Assembly (NCBI GenBank): GCA_036873755.1
Contig: JAVTVY010025039.1
Location: 1 to 64,000 of the forward strand
Length of the DNA: 64,000 nt
Reading direction: 5' to 3'
Origin: Hanleya hanleyi
Lineage: Eukaryota > Mollusca > Polyplacophora > Lepidopleurida > Hanleyidae
Positions 50,701-59,700 of this stretch are shown in pieces. The number at the start of each line of letters is the position of its first letter. The first letter of the stretch is position 1. The notes beneath the pieces are model-generated. The model was not told where the DNA came from. It saw only the letters and a program-made list of their open reading frames with translations, and did not search any database. A program made the translations under genes and the position numbers.

Positions 50701-53700
50701 TCTTGTGAGAGATTGTACAATGCTATTATATAATACTAACGCGTCGACACGGTGTATGTATCAATCCATTCACACCATGGAATGGTGGTCCCCGATGATG
50801 TCATCGATCTAGGCCGGGCCACAGGTCTGGCTATTTGTGTGTGCGTGGGTATGTGCAGGTGGGTGTGTGTGTTGTGGTCTGTGTGTGTGTGGTGTGTGGC
50901 CGTGGTGGTGTGTGTGGTGGTGGTGGATGTTTGTGGTGGTGGTTGTTTGTGGCGGTGGTGGTGTGGAGGGTTGTGGTGGTTTTGATGGCGTTACTGAGTA
51001 CCCGTCTTAACGCATTGACGCCGTAACGCCCTATCGTCTTCTATACCTAGTCCCTTAATGTATTAACGCCATGATCAAGAAAGATCAAGACGTTCATATA
51101 ATTTTCATATAGTTTATCACCCCCCCCCCATCACATCATACCCACGTTGCGTTGTGTATGTTTACAATTCAAGTGTGCTGTTGCCCAATCAGAAGCCCCC
51201 ATTTGGGGCTGCATCTGTCTTATTCGTTCTTGCCCGTTAGATGTATTCTCGTCTGCTCTTGTCCAATCAGAAACTGCCATTTCAGAAAGTTCAATCTTCG
51301 GCCATGTTCGCTCTGATCCGTTTGTTCTAATCCTCATCGGGCAGGCCAGGATACTGTAACGGCAATTTGTCCGGAACAGCTGTTTGCGCATTTTGATCAC
51401 ATTTTGCAGTGCCTCGGTGGTGGTAGCCCCATATCCTCTTCCAAGTGACGCTTGGTCTTTATGATGGTCTCGTACATGGGATCGCCTTTCATTTCAAGCG
51501 GTAGCAGGGTACAATTTGCATAGATCGCCATGGCTGTTGCTGGGGCGCATTTGGATGTACGCCAGTTGTAATTTATCCTGTCTGGCGTCCTCGATCGCTG
51601 CAGCGTGAGTATTAATAGCTGCTGTCACAATACCATCCATAAAAGTAGTTTCTTCCTTACTCAGTTTTTCCTGTGACGTAACCTGACTATTTGAGATCAA
51701 GCTCTCTATATCATTAGATAGACCACCAGCAGTCTCTGTTTCGGTATCAACCGGTGGACTTAGCTGGCATATTCTCAGAATCGGCATTGGCTTCTTGTGC
51801 CTCGGTGTCCTCAATCCCATGTATGATACCCTATAGCCCGTGCGGCACAGGGTACACCACGGTGTGGGTGCACCACAGGCGCATGCGCATGTGTGCGATA
51901 ACGTCACTTCTGAGCTCCGAGCTCCAAGAATTCCGCGCACCAAGAACTCCGGGCTCTTAGCCGATCCATCCCACAGCTTCGAGCCCTGTAGTTTCTCAAC
52001 GGGTGGCTTCTGATTGGACAAGGGCAAGAATGAATATGACAGGTACAACATAAAATGGGTGTACCACACATGCATCAAGATGTTACGATAGGATGTTAAG
52101 GTGATACTATAGCGCGTTAAAGCGTTAAGCTAAGGCGTTAAGATAGTGTGCTAAGGCGTTGAAACGGGCGTTAAGTCGTAACGAGGGGTGTTAAGGCGTA
52201 ACAACGAGCGTTGACAGGCGTCACTACATTTCGATGAATTAGTGTCAATTCCACTGAATATCTATAAAAATCAGAGCTTAGAACTGAGCTATTTCACCAG
52301 GGCGTTGAAGCGTTAAGCTGGGCTTTGGTGGGCGTTACTGTACATAAAAGAAAGCGTATCCCAAAAACGTGCACATTCAACGTTCAACCGTCTACATGTA
52401 CATGGCTTATACTTGCTCTGAGTTCGAACGCACGTCCACCAGGTTGAAGACACCGAGGCACAAGAAGCCGATGCAGACGCTGAGAATATGCCAGCTGATT
52501 CTTAGAATCCGCCGACTGATACAGAAACAGAGAATGCTGGGAGTGTATCTATTGATCTAGAGAGCTTGATCTCAGATAGTCAGGTTACGTCCCAGGAAAA
52601 CTTGAGTGAGGAAGAACCTCCTTTTTGGGATCGTATTGTGACAGCAGCTATTAATACTCAAGGTGCAGCGATGGAGGGCGCCGGACAAAATAACTTACAA
52701 CAGGCGTACATCCAAATGCGTCCCAGCACCAGGAAAACAGCCATGGCGATCTATGAACAGTATACACTGCTACCGCTTGAAATGAAAGGCGACCCCATGC
52801 ACAGGACCATCATGAAGACCCAGCGTCACCTGGAAGAGGATACATCCCACCGAGGCCCTGCAAAATGCGATCAAAATGCTCAAACAGCTGTTCCGGGAAA
52901 TATTGTCGTTACAGTATCCTGGCATGCCCGACTAGGATTAGAACAAACGGATTAGAGCGAACATGGCCGAAGAACATGAACTTTATGAAATGGCGGTTTC
53001 TGATTGGACAAGAGCAGTCGAGAATAGATCTAACGGGCCAGAAAGAATATGACCGATGCAGCTCTAAATGGGCGCTTCTCATTGGACAATAGCATACCTG
53101 AATTGTGAACATACCCAACGCAGCTCCCCAGCGTGGTTTTGATGTGATGGAGGGGATAACAAACTATACGAAAACTTGTAAATGTATTGATCTTTCTTTT
53201 TCTCAACTGTCTGCTTCATGGTTTTAGACATTAAGGAACTAGGTATAGAAGACGTTAGGGCGTTACGGCGTCACTGCGTTAAGACGGGCGCTCAGCAATG
53301 CCATCGCAACCACCATCACAAACCGTCATATCACCACCGCCACAAACAGACACCACCACCACCACCACACACAACCATCACCGTCACATACCACACACAC
53401 ACCACCACCACCACACACCACCACCACATACACACACCACAATTAGAAATGGCCTCTAAGGTTTCTGTCCAATCAGAGAAACGGGTATTCATTAATTAAT
53501 TCTATTGATGCAACGATGATGTATACCAAATTTTACATCGAGCAATTGAACGGTATCAGATAGAGATCATTAATGATTTTGCATAAATTGAAGATGGCCT
53601 CATCCTTCCCGCCACTCAGAGGAACTGATGTGGTTATTCATTCATGCAAGTCTCTTGATACATCGATGCTGTATACCAAGTTTCGTATAGAACACTTAAA

Positions 53701-56700
53701 CGGTATCAGAGATATACATCATTAAATATTTTGCATAAATTAAAGATGGTCGCCAAAATTTCAGCCCAATCAGAGGGAACAGATCTGTCATTCATCGTAA
53801 GTCTCTTGATGCATCCATGATGTATACCAAATTTTACATCGAGTACATGAACAGTATCAGAGATAAAGATCATTAATTATTTTGCATAATTAAAGATGGC
53901 CGCCCATCCTTCCCGCTACTCAGAGGAACTGATGTGGATATTCATTGCAAGTCTCTTGATACATCGATGCTGTATACCAAGTTTCGTATAGGACACTGAA
54001 ATGGTATCAGAGATATACATCATTAAAGATTTCGCATAAATTAAAGATGGCCACCAAGTTTCCCGCCCAGTCAGAGAAACCAGAACTGTCATTTATCTTT
54101 AGTCTCCTGATGCATCGATGATGTATATCAAATTTTACATCGAGCACTTGAACGGTATCAGAGGTAGAGATCATCACTGATGTTACATAAATTAAAGATG
54201 GCCGCCCATCCTTCCCGCCACTCAGAGGAACTGATGTGGTTATTCATTGCAAGTCTCTTGATACATCGATGCTCCATACCAAGTTTCGCATAGAACACTC
54301 AAATGGTATCAGAGAAATACAGGAGTTACTTGAAGACCTGAATTCTTCGCAGAGTGAAACTAGGTGAAACCGCTCTATCCAAATGAGAGAAAATATAAGG
54401 GGAATCAAACTGCCGTATGTGACATGACAAACTTCAGAAGAAGAAACTGGAAATGACATTCACTCTACCTGACTAAGGGGGACAACTCAATGTGGTACGG
54501 ACATCTATTATGAGATGGATCAGAAATATTAAACTGACATGTGTGGCCCAGCAAGCAATTCCACAGAAACCATTGGAAATGAGTGACTAAATGAGTGATA
54601 TGCCTAAAGAGAATGATTTCCCGTGATCAAAAACATTTAGGAATATTTCAAGAGCACAATAATTGGATGGGGCGATGCCATGCAGCATTCCTGGTCCACG
54701 CACACGGAATTGGCCCGAGCACAGGGAAACAGATGGATGCACAAGGATCTCAAGTTCGCGAGTTTAGTAGGCCTGCATGGTATTGTGTTTCTCTAGTCCA
54801 CCTTTATTCTCAGTCCTGGTATCAGTGGCACTTCTTAAGCATCAGGGGAAAGGTCAACATTTTTGCCATAACGTCCACAAACCGAAATTTCCAAAAACGT
54901 TCCAAGTTATCAGACTCGCATAATTTTATGCAGGAATGATACTAAACACAGTAGAATACAACAAAATTAATTCCTTGGATTTCCCTTTTTAATTCGTCGA
55001 TGTTGTTGTTAACATTTCCAGCCTCTTCTACTATATCTCTAGCTATATTACATATATCAAGTAAACCAACCACCATGTTGATGCTATATATCCAGCTTCG
55101 CCACGAATCCCGGTAGATGGGGAAATTCGGGTATCTGCGACAAAAGATCCGGGAATGGGTGCGGGCGGGCGTGGAGAATGCATTGGAAGTCTTTCGGAGT
55201 CGATTGTAAAAGTCTTTGTCGAGTTGTGACACGTCTGAATAATGCCACAGCGACCGACCATTAAAATACAAGGAGAGCAAAATGGCAATAAAAGTTGATA
55301 TTTTGAAAAACAAATAAACAAAACGATGTGTTCCAGCTGGCCGAGAAGGGCCACGCGTACCTAATCTGATTGCGTCTTGTGCAACGAACTGTATAGTACG
55401 CGGTTTTACACGCGGCGCGATGCGATTAACGAGGAATTACACGCGGTACGCAGCACGCATAGGGCTATTCCATATCTAGGGATAAATTCCGTGATTCCGA
55501 ATTTTATATTTTCAAACCAAATCCTACTGTTACATTTACCCACTCATGAGGAGCACTTCACATGGATACCCCATACGACCCAGTACGCCCACTACCGGGC
55601 CACCTCGACCACCAAAGCGCAGGCCTGCAAGTGGCTCACAGTGAAAATATAGGAGAAATATAGACGGAAATTTGCCAAAATATAGGAGAAATATAGGAAT
55701 TTTCTTTATAAAATATAGAGATATAGAGAAATATAGGAAATAAAGGAGTGTAAGACAGTTCAGTGCTACAATGTATGTTCCAAAGTTGGTAGTTTTCTGG
55801 TGTTTAATCAAATTATTTCCACCGAATGCGGTCATAGCGGTGATGATTGAGTAGACCCGTTCTGCTGCTTGATGCAACATAGAGGAATGTAAAGGTTTTC
55901 ATATTTGTCGAGCGAAGCGAGGGAAATTTTTTTTCTGAAATGTTTTCCCTAATGTCAATTTGACTCATTTCAGAGCACTGGTCAAAGTTTTCTTGAGAAA
56001 AAGTCAAAATATAGGAAATACAGGAGGTTTTAAGTAAAATATAGGAAAATATAGGAATGACTAAAAAATATAGGAATATATAGGAAATATAGGAGGCACT
56101 TGCAGGCCTGAAAACTTCCATTCCAATGCCCTTTTCCCAAATGCGACCCCAGATTACCTTTCTATACTACTACCTCGTGTAATTCGGCGTGCCGCGTGTA
56201 ATCTGGCGCGCCGCGTGTAATTCGCCGCCCCGCGTGCCGCGTTGTAATTCGACGCGCCGTGTGCCGCGTGTAATTCGGCGTGCCGCGTGGCGCGTGTAGT
56301 TCGGCGTGCCGCGTACCGCGTGTAATCCGGCGCGCCGCGTGTAATTCGGCGTGCCGCGTATAATTCGGCGTGCCGACTGTTATTTGGGGTGTCGCGTGCC
56401 CCTTGCTTCGCATCGTGCCTACATCCGGGTTCTTGTCGCTGACGTCCAAGTTGAACTGACGGTGCTAAAAATAGATCAACAGCTAGCTTGCTATAAAAAG
56501 GAAACGGCCTGACCGTTTCATCAGACACTCTGTCAACCGCCAAGATGTTCACTTGTACTACGTGCTCGAAATCGTTCACTCGCCGGCACGACTTGCGCCG
56601 CCATGAGGCTACCAAGCACGATGGAACCGCCCGGTATAGCTGTACGATATGTAGGCCTACACTGTCGTTTCAGCGCCCAGATCATTTACAGCGCCATGAA

Positions 56701-59700
56701 CGTTCAATTCATGGGCCACCCAAGCGTCCATGCGAAGAATGTGGTCAACTCTTCAGACGACCCAGTAAGTTAAAACGGCATGAGCGTTTGATTCATGGTC
56801 CGTCACCATGGCATGAGGGACAACTTTCCACTAAAGAGGCACCCAGGAGGGACAGATCCGCTGAAGATGAACCCGGGGAGAAGAATGCCACTGGTGATGC
56901 GATCGCGGAGAGCCCGCCTATACCCACAGCTCAGAAGAGCCTAGATATCCAGCCGGTTCCTAGCATTACTGTTTTCAGTCATACGCCTGACAACAACGAA
57001 CATTTTCTGGAAGATGCGGTGGATGTTCCCAGCGATCTCTTATCCGAAGATCATCCAGTGAGTGAGATATATCGACGCCATTGGCCCATGATCCGACACT
57101 GCTTCCACCGTCATCGCCCTATATTGGACTTGTACAATTTCCGACTGACCGACCTCGCCCGTCTACGCAGCTACGTGGAAGCCATCTTCAATGACCAACC
57201 TACGTCCTTCACATTAAATGTAGCATTTGGCTACATCTTATGCCATAAGACGACGCGCGAATTGTGCTATTTCTATTCCAGTGCCATCAACCCAGTGTAC
57301 GACCATCCTTTCACAATCACCAATCGGGCGTCGCTAGAGACGATGCTGGCCCAACTGGACACTGTGAATCCCTTGGAATGGGCCTATGAACAGCGTCCCA
57401 ACACCAAATGGATAGTGGAGAGGGTCACCAATGTTACGTTCTTCGTGGTTAAACTGACCCACCACCCCCATCGGCTGAACGTATTCACCCATGCACTGAA
57501 AGATACTCAGAATGCGCAAACAACTATCTGAGGACTGCCCGATGACGATTAGAAATAGCCTACATCCGGTAGGTAGTTGAACTGAGTGTGCTAAAAATAG
57601 ACCAACAGCTAGTGTGCTATAAAAGGGAAGCGGCCTTGCCGTTTCATGAGACACTCTGTCCACCACCAAGATGTTCACTTGCACAACTTTCCAGAAGTCA
57701 TTTACTCGTCTAAACAATTTACGACGCCACGAGGCCTCCGCCCACAACGGTGCACGACATACTTGCATAACCTGCGCACGGTCATTTAATCGAGAAGATG
57801 CTTTACTGCACCACGAACGCTCATTCCACGAGGGCGCGACGGAACAATGTAAGGATTGTGGTCAACTCTTCAAACGACCCAGTCAGTTAGAACGGCATGA
57901 GCGTTTGATTCATGGTCCGTCACCACGGCATGAGGGACAACTTCCTACTGAAGAGGAGCCGCGAAAGGTCAGACCCAGTAAAGATGAACCCGGGGAGGAG
58001 AATGCCACTGGTGATGCAATGGCGGAGAGCCCGCCTATACCCACAGTTCAGAAGAGCCTGGATTTCCAGCCGGACTCCACCATTACGGTTTCGAGTCATA
58101 CGCCTGACAACATCGAACCTTTTCTTGAAGATGCGGTGGATATTCCCAGCGATCTCTTTCCCGAATATCATCCAGTGCGTGAGATGTATCGACGCCATTG
58201 GTCCATGATCCGACACTGCTTCCACCGTCATCGCCCGATATTGGACTTATATAATTTCCGGTTGGAAGAAAACATCCGTCTACGTAGCTACGTGGAAGCC
58301 ATCTTCAACGACCAAGATACAGCCTTCAAGTTAAATCTCACTTTTGGATACATTCTTCGCCATAAAGAGACAGACCAGCTCCGTTACTTTTATCCCAGCA
58401 ATAATACCCGGGTGTTTGACCAGCCTTTCACCATTATCCATCGTGCGTCACTGGAGACGATGCTGAAGGAACTGGACAGCGTGGATAGTTTGGAATGGGT
58501 ACGACAACAACGACAAAACACAAAATGGCAAGTGGAGAGGGTGACCAATGTTACGTTCTTCGTGGTTAAACTGACCACCATCCCAATCGGATGAAAGTAT
58601 TCACCCATGCAATGATAGATACTCAGAATGCACAAACAACGATCTGAGGATATGTGGCCTCAACGGTATCCTGGCCTGCCCGACGATGATTAGAATAAAC
58701 GGTTCAGAGCGAACATGGCCGAAGATGGAACTTTCTGAAATGGAGACTTCTGATTGGACAAGAATACATCTAACGGAGAGGAACGAATATGAAACATGCA
58801 AATGGTGGCCTCTGATTGGACAAGAATCTTCTTGAATTGTAAATATACCCAACGCGGCTCCCCCAGCGTGGGTATGATGTAATATTGGGGAGAATAAACT
58901 ATATGAACATTTTTTGTTGTTGTTGTTGTTTTCTCATGTGTCATCCGTGTTGCTGTTGTTGTTCTCTCTCCGGACTATATCTTGGCGTTATGTTAGAGTG
59001 TTAAGGTGTAACGACGGGCGTTGACGGGCATCACTGTATTTCGAAGAATTAGTGACACTTCCATGGAATATCAGAGCTTCTGAGCTATTTCACCAGGGCG
59101 TTGAAGCATTAAGAATGGTGTTGGTGGGCGTTGCTACAAGATGACACCTCCCATGACGCATTCGCACCGCAGATGGTCCATCTCTACACCAAATACCATC
59201 CTTCACTGCCCCAAAATGCTCACTTTCGCTACTACTCCTACTGATGACGTCACCAATGACGTCACAGATGCTGTGGACAGCCCTCAAATCGAGGTCTGCA
59301 CGCCGAAAACTACAAGATGACACCTCCCACGACGCATTCGGACTGAGAATAGAGCATCCCTACCCCAAATACCTTCCTGCACTGCCCCAAAATTCACACT
59401 TTGGCTACTACTCGTACTGATGACGTCACCAATGACGTCACAGATGCTGTGAACAGCCCCCCAAATCGGGGTCTACACCCCGAGAGCTACAAAATTACAC
59501 CTCCCACGACACAATCGGATAAGGGATGGTCCATCTCTACACCAAATACCTTCCTGTACTGCCCCAAAATGCACACTTTGGCTATTACTCCTACTGATGA
59601 CGTCATCGATGACGTCACAGATGACGGGAACATCCCTCAAATCAGGGTCTACACCCCGAGAACTACAAAATGACACCTTCTAGGACGCATTCGAACCGTG

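Larger units (their letters stand above)
50560..53460. repeat. Head-to-head inverted pair of large-element zinc-finger copies
   Basis: The left arm (about 50860-51840, gene on minus) and right arm (about 52400-53460, gene on plus) mirror each other, including outer GGTGGTGG / CCACCACC tracts (50870-50990 against 53300-53445), TTAACGCC tracts, 3' flanks and gene bodies. The spacer 51840-52400 holds 5' flanks of both. Confidence 0.75.

Noticed and set aside
50752..51026. Val/Gly/Trp-rich frames
   Set aside because: Translation of a GTGGTG low-complexity tract.
56153..56615. Arg/His-rich minus-strand frames (HAELHAARRITRG repeats)
   Set aside because: Translation of the GC-rich tandem repeat and the antisense of the zinc-finger gene start.
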